64,000 nt of DNA from contig JAKSXM010000007.1 in the NCBI GenBank assembly GCA_022575985.1, positions 57,566,501 to 57,630,500 of the forward strand. The letters run 5' to 3'. Position numbers and translations under genes: made by a program. The notes beneath the pieces are model-generated. The model saw nothing but the letters and a program-made list of their open reading frames with translations. It had not been told where the DNA came from and ran no database searches. This document shows positions 1-11,600 of the stretch, one piece after another. Origin of the DNA: Anagrus nilaparvatae (taxonomy: Eukaryota > Arthropoda > Insecta > Hymenoptera > Mymaridae). The first letter of the stretch is position 1. Each line of letters begins with the position of its first letter.

Positions 1-76
1 CCTAAATTTTCAAGATAATAGGTTCAATCTATCAAAAGTTACAATACTTTTTCGTAAATTATAAAAGTTTAGGACT

Positions 77-124
77 AATCCTATCCTATCCTATCCAATC
101 CTATCCTATCCTATCCTATCCTAT
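77..124. repeat. (TATCC)n microsatellite
   Basis: About nine copies of a CCTAT/TATCC pentamer, one with a C-to-A change, running into a TA run. It directly abuts the CTAG end of the next repeat. It is not the insect telomere repeat TTAGG. Confidence 0.9.
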
Positions 125-133
125 ATATATATA

Positions 134-178
134 CTAGCAAAAGTTGGAGGGGGGGGCTCCGCCCCCCCCTGTGTCACA
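134..178 (-). mobile_element. Helitron-like 3' terminus (CTAG plus GC hairpin)
   Basis: Read on the minus strand, a GC-rich hairpin (C-rich arm, GGAG loop region, G-rich arm at about 149-170) is followed about 11 bases later by CTAG and then a host T. That is the layout of a canonical Helitron 3' end (hairpin, CTRR, T). The body would extend to higher coordinates; no 5' TC end or Rep/helicase coding was found. Assignment is structural inference only. Confidence 0.45.
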
Positions 179-619
179 TTTCCTTCTGTTTGTTTTGGTT
201 CGAAACATCATTTTTCATTGCAAATTTATAATTATGTAAACACATTCAGATTTTTCGAATGAGACTCACAATAGTTTTCTGTCGCTTAAAAAAATCATGT
301 TTCTCTACAAATTTATAATTATGCAAACACATTCAAACTATTCAGAGCAGCGTAGGTGAAACATTAATGAAAAATTATAGGTTCTGATTGATTCTCTAGT
401 TATAATAGAGAAAATAAAAAAATTTAACTTAGTAAGTATAAATTAGTGCCAAATTAAGTAATGCCAATTGTGACAGTAAAATTTAATTATATTTTTTAGG
501 TATTTTACTTTTTAAGCAAATTTACAAAAAATTTTATATATCCTAAAAATAGTAAAAATTGAATATCTCCAAAAGTAAGAAAGCTGAGTCAGAAAACTAT
601 AGCCTATGTTATCCGAATA

Positions 620-1941
620 CTTTTATTTTTTATTATGACACTGGTTTCATATCAAGTGGTTCGGCGGTTCTTGAGTCATTAGGGTACAGACAAACAGACA
701 AACAAACAAATATATAATATAGAATAATATAATAAAAACAAACGAATAATATAATATACTATACCCTAAAATTTGAGTTGAATATATATAATATATAGAA
801 AAAAATGTTAAAAATATATTATAAAATTTTAATGATACCTCCTTTTTGAATAAAAATTTCAGAGAATACGTAAAAATTAGTGCTGAGTTGAATACTATGA
901 AGTGCGATACCAAAATTTTTCGATACTATCGAGATATTTCAATTTTTGATAAAATACTAAAAATTAAATAACTCAAAAACTACGATAGCTAATCAGAAAA
1001 TATAGGGCCTATGTCACCCGCATTTTTTTTTCTTCATTTTGACGCCGGTTTCATGCCAATCGGTTCGGTGGCTCTTGCGTCATTAGGGTACAAACAGACA
1101 AACAGACAAACAAACAAATAAATTTTCAAATATATATAGTATTAAGATTAAGATTAAGATATAGTAAAAAATTTTAAAAATATTTTATAAAATTTTAAAG
1201 ATATCTCCGTTTTGAATAAAAATTTCAGAGAATACGTAAAAATTAGTGCCGAATCGAATACTATGAAGTGCGATAGGAAAATTTTTCGATACTATCGAGA
1301 TATTTCAATTTTAGATAAAAATTTTAAAAAATGTTATCAAGTTCAAAAATACTAAAAATTAAATATCTCAAAAACTACGATAGCTGAGCAGAAAATCTAT
1401 GGCCTATGTCACCCGCAGACTTTTTTTCTTTATTTTGACACCGGTTTGATGCCAATCGGTTTGGAGGTTCTTGCGTGATTAGGGTACAAACAGACAAACA
1501 AACAGACAAACAAAAAAATAAATTTTGAAATATATATAGTATTAAGATATAGTAAAAAATTTTTTAAAAATTTTATAAAATTTTAAAGATACCTCCATTT
1601 TGAATAAAAATTTCAGAGAATACGTAAAAATTAGTGCTGAATTGAATACTATGAAGTGCGATACCAAAATTTTTCGATAGTATCGAGATATTTCAATTTT
1701 TGATAAAATTTTTAAAAAATGTTATCAAGTTCAAAAATACTAAAAATTTAATATCTCAAAAACTACGATAGCTAATCAGAAAATATAGGGCCTATGTCAC
1801 CCGCATTTTTATTTTCTTCATTTTGACGCCGGTTTCATGCCAATCGGTTTGGAGGTTCTTGCGTCATTAGGGTACAAACAGACAAACAAACAGACAAACA
1901 AACAAATAAATTTTCAAATATATATAGTATTAAGATATATA
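620..1941. repeat. Tandem ~400-bp monomers with GACA/AAAC tails
   Basis: Four monomers can be anchored on a 'CATTAGGGTACA'-type motif at about 677, 1081, 1477 and 1865, giving periods of 404, 396 and 388 bp. Each contains a stretch on the theme 'AATTTCAGAGAATACG', then 'GCCAATCGGTT', an ACAGACAAAC microsatellite, and 'ATATATAGTATTAAGATA'. A further monomer occurs at about 4425-4990. No coding potential; probably the body of non-autonomous elements or a dispersed satellite. Confidence 0.8.
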
Positions 1942-2316
1942 CTAGCATAGGTGAGAGGGGGGGTTCCGCCCCCCCTGATCTATTCCCGGTGTTGTTGTTA
2001 TTGATTTTTTATTATTATCATGTTGTTATTGTCCAAAATATATATCAATGCCAAAAAAAATTAACGCCTTGAAATAAGCTAAATTTTTTTTCTTAATGTG
2101 GACCTTTTACCAGTTCAAATGTGACCAATAAGATAAAATTTGTAGTAAATTCAAAGGAATGGCGTAATTCTGAAAATAGGCTAAATCAGGCTATTTTTGG
2201 ACCTTTAAACAGACATATTTCGGGCCCATGAGGTGCTAGAGGACTAAAACTTTGGCTGAGGAACTTTCTTATCACCCCAAACTATACCCTAAAATTTGAG
2301 TTGAATATATATAATA
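1942..2316 (-). mobile_element. Helitron-like CTAG-ended unit, copy 1
   Basis: Begins with CTAG, then GC hairpin (GGGGGG-TTCC-CCCCCC type), then a body with GTTGTTGTTATT and 'CTTGAAATAAGCT'. It ends where an identical unit starts at 2317, so two units lie head to tail. Copy 1 carries the uninterrupted version of the site (about 2080-2096) that is occupied in copy 2. Confidence 0.5.
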
Positions 2317-2575
2317 CTAGCATAGGTGAGAGGGGGGGTTCCGCCCCCCTGATCTATTCCCGGTGTTGTTGTTATTGATTTTTTATTATTATCATGTTGT
2401 TATTGTCCAAAATATATATCAATGTCAAAAAAAATTAACGCCTTGAAATAAGCTCAAATTTTGGTTCCTCATAGAGGAACCTTTGTGATAGATGAAATTT
2501 TGATTTTTGATTTTTTGGCATATAAGCACGTTTTGGGACCTCAGGAAGCTAAAAAACCGGTTTTTAAAAAAAGTC

Positions 2576-2629
<54 letters not shown>

Positions 2630-4430
2630 ACCGGTGAAATTTCACAACCATTATGAAATTAAGACCTAATTTTTTTTTCAAAAATTTTTTTATCAAAAAA
2701 TCTCAAACTACTTTTTTTTTTTTTTAATTTGGATGTAATACCTCATTTATTTCCACGAAAGTACCTATATTTGAAAGTACGATTTTTACTCGATATCTCG
2801 AATCTGATAACTAATTTTTTGAAAATTTTTTTCTCAAAATTTTTTTCACAAAAAAATACAAAAAACACTAATTTTTTTTTTCTTTTTGGACGTAGTACCT
2901 AATTTATTTCTTTGAGATTACTAGTTTTAGAACTATGGTTTATAGCATTTTTTTGGACCTGATACCTAATTTTTTCAAAATTTTTTTCTCAAAATTTTTG
3001 TTGCCAAAAAATACAAAAAATGCCAAAATTTTTTTTATTTTAGGACGTAATACTTAGTTTTTTTCTATGAAAGTACTAATATTTGAAAATTTTGCAATCG
3101 GTGGTATTTAACAACCATTATGGAATTAAGATCTAATTTTTTTTTCAAAAATTTTTTTATCAAAAAATCTCAAACTACTTTTTTTTTTTTTTAATTTGGA
3201 TGTAATACCTCATTTATTTCCACGAAAGTACCTATATTTGAAAGTACGATTTTTACTCGATATCTCGAATCTGATAACTAATTTTTTGAAAATTTTTTTC
3301 CCATAATTTTTTTCACCAAAAAATACAAAAAAAACTTAATTTTTTTTTATTTTTGGATGTAGTACCTAATTGATTTCTATGAGAGTGCTAATTTTAGAAA
3401 TATCGTTTATAGTAATTTTTTGGACCTGAAAATTAATTTTTTCAAAATTTTTTTCTCAAAATTAAAAAAACAAAAAAATTAAAAAATCTGTAATATTTTT
3501 TTTTTTTTTTAGTGTAATACTTCCTTTAATTCCATGAAAGTACTAATATTTGAAAATGTTGCAATCGGTGGTATTTAACCACCATTATGGAATTAAGATC
3601 TAATTTTTTTTCAAAAATTTTTTCATCAAAAAATCTCAAACTACTTTTTTTTTTTTTAATTTGGATGTAATACCTCATTTATTTCCATGAAAGTACTTAT
3701 ATTTGAAAGTACGATTTTTACTCGATATCTCAAATCTGATAATTAATTTTTTGAAAATTTTTTTCCCAAAATTTTTTTCACAAAAAAATACAAAGAATAC
3801 CAAATTTTTTTTTGTTCGGACGTAGTACCTAATTAATTTCTATGAGAGTACTAGTTTTAGAAAGCTTATTTATAGTAATTTTTTGGATCTGATACCGAAT
3901 TTTTTCAAAATTTTTTTCTCAATATTAATAAAACAAAAAAATTAAAAAATCTGTAATATTGTTTTTTTTTTAAGTGTAATACCTAGTTTATTGAAATTTT
4001 TTTCTAAAAATTTGTTAAATAAAAAACATTAAATCACAGAAACATTTTTTTTCTTTTAAAATACGGTATTTAACTTTTTTTTATGAAATACTGATATCTC
4101 AAATTATCATTTTTATTAGATAAAATAGACCATTATAAATATTTTGCTATTGTTAATGAGGAACCATAGTGCCAATCACTTGGCAGCGTTTTTTTCTTAA
4201 TGTATACCTTTTACCAGTTCAAATGTTACCAATAAGATAAAATTTGTAGTAAATTCAAAGGAATGGTGTAATTTTGAAAATGGGACAGATCAGGCTATTT
4301 TTGGACCTTTGAACAGACATATTTCGGGCCCATGAGGTGCTAGAGGACTTAAACTTTGGCTGAGGGACTTTTTTTATCACCCCAAACTATACCCTAAAAT
4401 TTGAGTTGAATATATATAATATATAGTAAA
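2317..4430 (-). mobile_element. Helitron-like CTAG-ended unit, copy 2, interrupted
   Basis: Same CTAG plus GC-hairpin start and same body as the unit at 1942. It is split by the Helentron-like element at 2463-4188; the body resumes at 4189 with 'TTCTTAATGT' and the 'TTTACCAGTTCAAATG' stretch also seen at 2108 onward. No protein coding seen. Confidence 0.5.
2463..4188 (+). mobile_element. Helentron/HINE-like non-autonomous element, copy A
   Basis: Starts with the perfect palindrome GGTTCCTCATAGAGGAACC. After about 115 bp comes a (TG)n run (2580-2619), then tandem repeats of about 467 bp rich in poly-T. It ends with ATGAGGAACC (inverted copy of the first ten bases) followed by a terminal hairpin TGCCAA-TCAC-TTGGCA and GCG. 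Flanks are T on both sides and there is no target duplication. A terminal 5' repeat with a sub-terminal 3' partner, a 3' hairpin and T|T insertion match the Helentron (Helitron2) pattern. Short ORFs in the 5' end are fortuitous. No Rep/helicase gene is present. Confidence 0.7.
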
Positions 4431-4926
4431 AAATTTTATTTTTTTTTTTTTTTTAATTTTAAAGCAACGTACGTTTTTAATAAAAATTTAACTAAGTACG
4501 CATAAATTACATTTTAATATAGAATATAAATTACATTATAATATACACAGACCCACAAATAAATGATTAGAAATACCATAAAAATAAAAAAATGAAAAAA
4601 ATTTTTTTACCAGCTTTAAAAATATTTTATAAAATTTTAAAGATACCTCCGTTTTGAATAAAAATTTCAGAGAATACGTAAAAATTAGTGCTGAATCGAA
4701 TACTATGAAGTGCGATATCTAAATTTTTCGATAGTCTCGAGATATTTCAATTTTTGTTAAAATTTTTAAAAAATGTTATCAAGTTCAAAAATACTAAAAA
4801 TTAAATATCTCAAAAACTACGACAGCTAATCAGAAAATATAGGGCCTATGTCACCCGCAGACTTTTTATCTTTATTTTGACACCGGTTTCATGCCAATTG
4901 GTTCGGCGGTTCTTGCGTGATGAGTG

Positions 4927-4962
<36 letters not shown>

Positions 4963-5040
4963 AATAAATTTTCAAATATATATAGTATTAAGATAGATAT
5001 AGATATAGATATAGATATAGATAGGATAGGATTAAGATAA
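4425..5040. repeat. ~400-bp monomer with GACA and GATATA microsatellites
   Basis: Contains one more copy of the 620-1941 monomer, followed by (GACA)n at about 4925-4968, the shared 'ATATATAGTATTAAGATA' tail, and then (AGATAT)n/(GATAGG)n at about 4988-5030. The tail microsatellite differs from copy to copy. Confidence 0.8.
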
Positions 5041-5058
5041 GATATAAATCTTTAATTT

Positions 5059-5088
5059 TGTATGTTTGTTTGTTTGTTTGTTTGTCTG
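5059..5088. repeat. (GTTT)n microsatellite
   Basis: Six GTTT units with flanking TGTATG and GTCTG. The surrounding 5090-5690 holds no recognisable gene; a GC-richer patch at about 5480-5530 resembles, in inverted orientation, a patch at 17284-17345, suggesting an old shared dispersed repeat. Confidence 0.8.
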
Positions 5089-5691
5089 AAATGGATAAAA
5101 TAGAACGTGATAAAAGTTAGAGACACGGAGTTTATGACAAAAGATGACAAAAATTACGGATCAAGAAGTAGGCTGGGTTTCGTTACGATTGATAACGATA
5201 AAAAATTTTTTATGTTGAAAAAACTGGATTTCCAAGGATAAAATTTTTATCTAATTTTTAAAAAAAACCTAAAAAACTGAAAACCGAGGAATAAATTTTT
5301 TATCAAAAAGAATTTCATTCAATTTGGGTATATTTTTTACATATCCATCTAAATTTTCAAGCCGATCGAAAATTATAAAAGTTTAGGACTAATATTATAC
5401 ATATTTCTAATCATTATCAACCACTGATGTAGTAATTGAATGCAGTAACTAAAAGAAACTTGAACAGCTATTATCGTGCCGAACCCGGGTAGTCGAGGGA
5501 AATAACGGCTGGTTGTGGATCCTTTGGAAGGGTAGCGAAGCTTTGTATTGCTGATCACTAATTATCTGTCTGGCTTCATATGCCCGTAATTTTTCTGAAT
5601 TAGTAAATTTTAGATAATACTTCGGGTAAAAAAATGTTATTTTACAAAATATTGAGTAACCTAAAGCAACATATTTTAGGAAAAATTAAAA

Positions 5692-5752
5692 CGCCCCGGC
5701 GCAGCCCCCCTGGTGGCTGCCGGGGCGAGCAAAGCGAGCCGGAGGCAGCTAG
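5692..5752 (+). mobile_element. GC-rich hairpin followed by CTAG (Helitron-like 3' end)
   Basis: GCCCCGGC and GCCGGGGC form an 8-bp stem around a C-rich loop, followed by a purine-rich spacer and CAGCTAG then T. This is the same layout as the ends at 134, 1942 and 2317 but on the opposite strand. Base composition is sharply higher in GC than the surroundings. No 5' partner identified. Confidence 0.4.
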
Positions 5753-5869
5753 TAGGTTTAATATAATTTTAAATCAATCAATAACCAATGTAATCAGGTA
5801 AATATTTTAAGATTTAAAATTTTGATTTTTGTCAGATTTGTTAGAATATAGAAATTATAATTATTGTAT

Positions 5870-6330
5870 ATATTATTAAAGTATGGTTTATGTGTACATG
5901 TATTTATGTGTTATGTATGTGTATGCATAAACAGAGTAAAAAGATGTGTGTGGCACCATCTGTGGTGTCACATATGTACTGTGTAAAGTAGGTTGTGCAA
6001 TCAATGCGACCATTTTATATTTTTAGTTCATTGCTAGCTCGCGTCATGAGCGCACCTAATTCAAATACTCTTTATTGTATTTTATATTATATTTCTTTTA
6101 TAATAAATTAACTAATTACTTTTCTTAAACCTAATCAGCTTCTTTATTTATTTAATAAATAAATCCTAATAAGATTAAATGTCTCAGGTGTTCTAAGCAC
6201 AAGTAAATTGCATTCAATAAAAATAAATATTAATTGAAATCCTGCCTTGATCTTTAATTAATCCTGCCTGTATCTTATTTGATATGGGTTCCACATAAGT
6301 CTATAAAAATATTTTGCGTTGGAGCACTAG
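5870..6330. other. Non-coding stretch, possible old LTR-like fragment
   Basis: Contains a 'CACCATCTGTGGTGTCACA' palindromic stretch, a 'CGCGTCATGAGCGCACC' patch, AATAAA-type signals and 'GATATGGGTTCCACA', a mix that could be a degenerate retrotransposon LTR. There are no paired LTRs, PBS or polyprotein, so the identity is uncertain. Confidence 0.15.
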
Positions 6331-6398
6331 TATAAGTAGCCCGTTTTGGTGCTTTTAGAAGTTGTCTTTAAACTTTTTGTCTCCCTTTGCGCGATACC

Positions 6399-6935
6399 TT
6401 AAAATTGCTCGGAAATTTCCATCGTTTGCAGTTTCATCCATTTCAATTCCCCCTTATCTGAACGTCCTCTAAGAGGTATGTTATTTCGACCATGAAGAAT
6501 AACTGCATCCAAAATGGTTTTAAGGTATGAACGATTATCTTCAATTACATCAGCACCATGCTCATGTAATCGATTTATAACAGAAGTCTCGGGTGTTTTC
6601 AAATTATTCAAAAAATCTTTTGCAGTTTTGATCGCATCCTTATTATAATTACTCTGATCATGTTTTGTAAGACTACCTGTTTCTCCAAAAATCTTAGTTA
6701 ATGGAGCTCTTACATGCTTATTTAATGAAACATTTTTCTGATAACTGCCAAGGTGATTATTAATAAATAGGGGGCAATATTTGCGAAAGTATCCTTCTTT
6801 TTCTTGAGAGTAAACAAGCCATTCATATGCGTCCAGATGCTTATTGCTAGCAAATCGTTTCTCAATTTTGCCATTTTTTTGATGACTTGAATATGGAAAC
6901 ACGAAATTTTTGTCTGGTTTAAGATTAAATTTTGT
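6399..6935 (-). pseudogene. hAT-type transposase fragment (ZMYM1-like N-terminal part)
   Basis: A reading frame of about 178 codons resembles the TTF-type/ZMYM1-like region of domesticated or live hAT transposases. It has an FPYSS...KRF start, W-L-x-YS followed by an aromatic/Cys pattern (EGYFRKYCPLF), a middle segment, and then N-R-x-x-L-K-x-I-x-x-x-I-x-x-x-GR-x-N-I-P-LRG-x-x-D, a signature of that family's start of catalytic region. The frame is blocked by a stop just upstream of about 6936 and ends at TGA/TAA near 6399 far short of the catalytic domain and dimerisation domain. It is therefore a broken relic. It lies about 1.7 kb downstream of AADAT copy 1 in the same orientation but is unrelated to it. 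Confidence 0.65.
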
Positions 6936-8608
6936 TTTGCATAATCATCTATACATTTATTGTCTATATAACTTCCAATGTCATATTTTAATGTAGGAGT
7001 TTTATTTTCTTCCTCATTTTAATCATTTTTTAATGGTTCTAATAAATGATTGTTTTCCTTAGTATTTTAATTAATTATTGTTGGAGAAGTTTTAATAATT
7101 TCATGATCAATTTCTTGTATAGGTAGGTTAATTTTGTTGATTCGATTCAGGAAAATAGTCTTGGATAGTTTTTGGTTTCTCATGGATGGGAGAAGTGATA
7201 TCTAAATTTTCCTGCAATTTTCCCATATAAAATTTGAAATTCGACATATTGCGATAATGTTTGATAATATATGGTTTTAAAACCATTCATAAAGATAGAA
7301 ATTCAATAGTTTCAAATCGTAATTTTTCATTTGGAATTTACAATTGAAAACGATACAGAAAAAACAAAAAAATATTACAGCGATTGTTTTAAATAGTAAA
7401 TAAAGATAATAATTATATAATATTGGCTATATTATTCAATCGTTACCAATGGAAACAAAAAATTTTTTTAAATTACGACTAAGATTCAATGGTTTTCAAT
7501 CGTGAAGATAAAAATATACAAAATAATTTATTATAATTGATCCCAAATAGGTATTTTTTAAATCAAAAAATATGTTTTTTAATCTTGGGATGAAAGATCT
7601 AAATGTTCAATTTAAATATTTTGTCTAAAATAATTTTTAGACTTAATAAAAACATATATAATAAAAATTATTATTTATTCTTAACATTGTCTCATGATTA
7701 GATATTTTACATTTAAAATTGGTTCAACGTAAAAAAACTTATGGCTAGTTTTATTTTTTTGGTGTAAAAGTAACTTTTTAAGGAGATCTCTTTTTAAGCA
7801 CCGTAAACCGCAATTGTATAATAATAATTTATAGTTATTGTAAATAAATTAAAGGCCCATTTTTAGTCCAAAATGACCAATTTTTAAATTATTGCTAAAA
7901 TTGTAATTATTCATGAAAATTGGTTTTATAGGTCTCAAAAATTTTCTATAAGCTTAAATTTTTTTAAAAATTTTTACTCGTCTCTTTTCATTGAATAGTT
8001 TCCGAGATATCGATTTTCTAAAATAATGATAAAAATGACTTTTTTTAAAAATTCTTAAATTGGGGCTCTGACTTTAAATTATACTATTTGGAAAACAAAT
8101 CAATCAAAAGAGACGAGTAAAGAATCATTGGAAGCGCGAGGCTTGTAAAAAATTTTTGATACCTATAGAAGTTATTTTTATGAAAAAATAAAATTTTGGT
8201 AGCAATTTAAAAGTCATTAATTTAAAATAAAAAAAAAAACTTAAAATACGCATTATAGGTCCCATGAAAGTTTGGCAGATGAGCTGATCGGATTTTCTAG
8301 TAGGAAGGAATCGACTGAAAAAAATATATTTTAAAAATCTACACAAGCCGATTTTAGCGACATTTTTTTTAACTTTCGGGCACGTTCAGGCTTGGTGTGT
8401 TACAGGCCTACAGCGCATAGAGTCAAGGAACTGTAATCGTATTTTGTATTATTTATTCTAAGCCTTTCTTACATAAAGTTATGAATATTTAATTGGAAGT
8501 CGTTCATTATTTTGATACTGGTAAAAGATAAAAAAATATTTATACTCAAATTGATCGAAAAAAAAAAATTACAATTAAAATTTATTTCAGTTTTATATTA
8601 ATTACTCC
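6936..8608. other. Gene-free stretch with an inverted repeat
   Basis: AT-rich, no gene. About 7915-8345 is a loose fold-back (for example CGTCTCTTTT at 7979 pairing with AAAAGAGACG at 8106, and matching outer segments). A similar arrangement occurs at about 34370-34720, so this is probably a small dispersed fold-back family. Confidence 0.45.
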
Positions 8609-11600
8609 TTATTTCTTCTGTTTTTTATTAATATTTTCTTTAATAATTTTTGCAATTTCACAAATGGCCTAAAATAAATTAAATAATTTTATTATGCTTG
8701 AATAAATGTTAAAAAATGAAGAAATAAATGATAAAAAACCTTGTCCATATTTTCTGGGGATGCTTCGCTATAACATAATCGAATATATTGACATGGTTTT
8801 GAGGGGTCTGCTTGGAATGCATGTCCTGGTAAAACAAAATATCCTTTTGGAACACATTCATTCATAACAAGGTCAGAAACGTCATCAACATTTTTTATTT
8901 TTATCCAAAAAAACATTCCTCCTTTAGGTACATTCCATTCAGCTATATCTAAAAAATAACAAAGATTAAAAAAATTCGTTGATAGCAGTGTATAAATTTT
9001 TTGAAAATAAAGTTGCTCATATATTAAACAAGCGTAAAGGTTAAAATAATAAAATGAATGAAATTTTTAGAATCACCAAAGTTAATCCTGAAATGAGAAG
9101 TTTTTATTTTTTAGGATAAAAGTTAAGCCAGAATAAGGTTATATGTCAGGAGAAACCACCTTGTATTTTAGATATAACTTCTCTCTACACTGAAAAAAAA
9201 TCCTCGCTAACTCAAAACAGAAAATACACTTGCGGTAAACAGAATTCCACTTGCTGCAAGCGGATTTTTTTTCAGTGTATATAATTTAAAAATTGTAATG
9301 TTTAAAAATTAGAAGTTTCGAAATCTATCCAATATGTTCGTGCAAAACCTACTGAAATCTTTTACATAAGCATACAAAATTTTGCCAAAGCATATTTCAC
9401 AACTAGAGAAACTTTCAGACAGTAAAGGTAAGAACTTTTTATTCGATGTATAGTAGATCTTTTTAGGTATTTTAATTTTTGACTCTAAAGCTGCGCCGCA
9501 ATAGGGACTAAGAAAACCATTGAAATATTTTGTATATTTATAAAAGTTATGTTAGAATCTATATTATAGTTTTTTTATTTTTAATTTTGTATATAAATTA
9601 ACCAGCCCAGTGTTCCATTTTCAAAAACATGAAAAAATTTTTTAATTTTTTATTTTTGATCGCTGCCTTAGATTTTTCTTATTTTTACTTCAGAATTAAC
9701 TTAGCTTACTCTAAAAATCTTTAGGGTTATAGTTAAGGTTACCTACATTCATTTTATTATTTTAAGAATTTACTTTAACTAGTTTATATTAATTGTGTCC
9801 ACATCACATGCATAATTTTTATCGTACTAAATTACCTGCAAAATATTTGTTGAGACTCTGAAGCATGAGGTCTCTTTTATGTTTATAAAAGTTTCGGATC
9901 TTAGCAAAATGATCCATTAATTGTTCATATGTCCAAGAATCCAAGAGTTTTTGAAAAATCACCTAATATAAAATATAATTAATTTGGTTTATCGATTGAA
10001 ATTAATTTAGTTTTATTACCTGAGTCAAAGCTGAAGCATGAAGACAAGATGAAGCTGTGTGCAACATTAATTTTTGTGTGATTGGACTAGGTGCAGTTAT
10101 GACTCCAAGTCTCATTCCTCCACTCATAACTTTGCTAAACGAATCTGCTCTGATTACTCTACCATCGACATCTATCGATAAAAATGATTTTGGTTGTTCA
10201 TCTAAAAAATGAATATAAAAATATGCGTCGTCTTCAAGGATCAAAAAATCATATTTTTGAGCAAGTTTATAAACTTCCAATTTTCTTTTATTTGAATATA
10301 CTGTTCCAGTTGGATTCGCTCCCACAGGATTCACATAGAGAAGCTTTATTTTGCATAAAAAATAATTGTCAAAAAATGTTGTAACAGGTAAATTTACGTT
10401 ATCAAGTTACCCTAGGAAGTTGCTTCTTTTCTTTAATTCTGTTTTCAAAAATATTCTCTATTTCCTGTGGTAAAACGCCATCTTCGTCCATATTAACAGA
10501 AATTAATTCAGGTGCCATTGGATTAATCTAAAAATAAATTTTCAAATATTATTTTTAGACACACTGTAAAAAGTAACTTTCTTAGATTCACAAAAAAAAT
10601 AGAATATTTTCGAAAAATTAGTAAATTTTCAAAAATAATCGTAAATTTACTAAATTTAGTATATTAACAACAAATTCGAGAATTCTCGATTTTTTCTTGT
10701 GAATTTACGAAAAAATTGGTAAAATAGCAAATATTTTTTGTAAATTTTCGAAAAAAAATTTCACGAGAAAAATTGATAATTTACAATTTTTGTTCGAAAA
10801 TTTACAAAAAAAAACCGGAAATACTCAAATTTTTAGTTAATATACTAAATTTAGTAAATTTACAATTTTTTTCGAAAAATTACTAAGTTTTTGAAAATAT
10901 TCTATTTTGTGAATCTAAGAAAGTTACTTTTTACAGTGCACTTATAAGGCCCATTGAATAAACATCGGCTATTAGGAAGATAAATCTGAAAACGGTTGCA
11001 ATAAAAAATGAAGTGCTAAAAATGAAACGAATCTGAAAACTTTGATATTTTACCACTTGAATTTTTTATTTTTTAATCATGCTGGCTATTTAATTTAATT
11101 TATTGAAAATTTTTATTTTTCATGTACAATATAAATAAAAAAATAATTACCGCATTTAATAATCCAGCATACATAGGACTTTGAAACATAACAGGTTGTC
11201 CTTCTTCTATTAATAATTCAAAAACTTTATTACATCCATCTTGTGACCCAGTTGTAAATTGAACATCCCAATTAGAATATTTTGGAGAATGCCATTTTTC
11301 TTGTAATTCTTTCCATTTTTTAATTAACGGTAAGTACCTTTTTTTATCAAATTTTATTATGAAAATATTTAATATACATTATTAAAAGATAAAAAGAAAT
11401 TTTAAACAGAGTTATTAGCATACAAAATTCGCAAATATTTGCATCAAGATAGCGTTAGTATCGTTTTTAATATAAATTTTATAAATACCCGCTTGATGGC
11501 CCATATTGTAATGCAGCTGATAAATCTTTGCCAACAAGACGACATAAAGTATCATCATTAAATGTAACAGATATTTCTTTAAATGGAAACATATTAACAT

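Noticed and set aside
77..124. Telomere repeat
   Set aside because: The unit is CCTAT, not CCTAA/TTAGG, and the run is short and internal.
5373..5558. Small ORF over a GC-richer patch
   Set aside because: The patch resembles a dispersed sequence near 17284-17345; no protein family recognised.
5870..6330. Solo LTR of a copia-like element
   Set aside because: Suggestive words only; no matched second LTR, target duplication or primer site, so kept as a low-confidence region.
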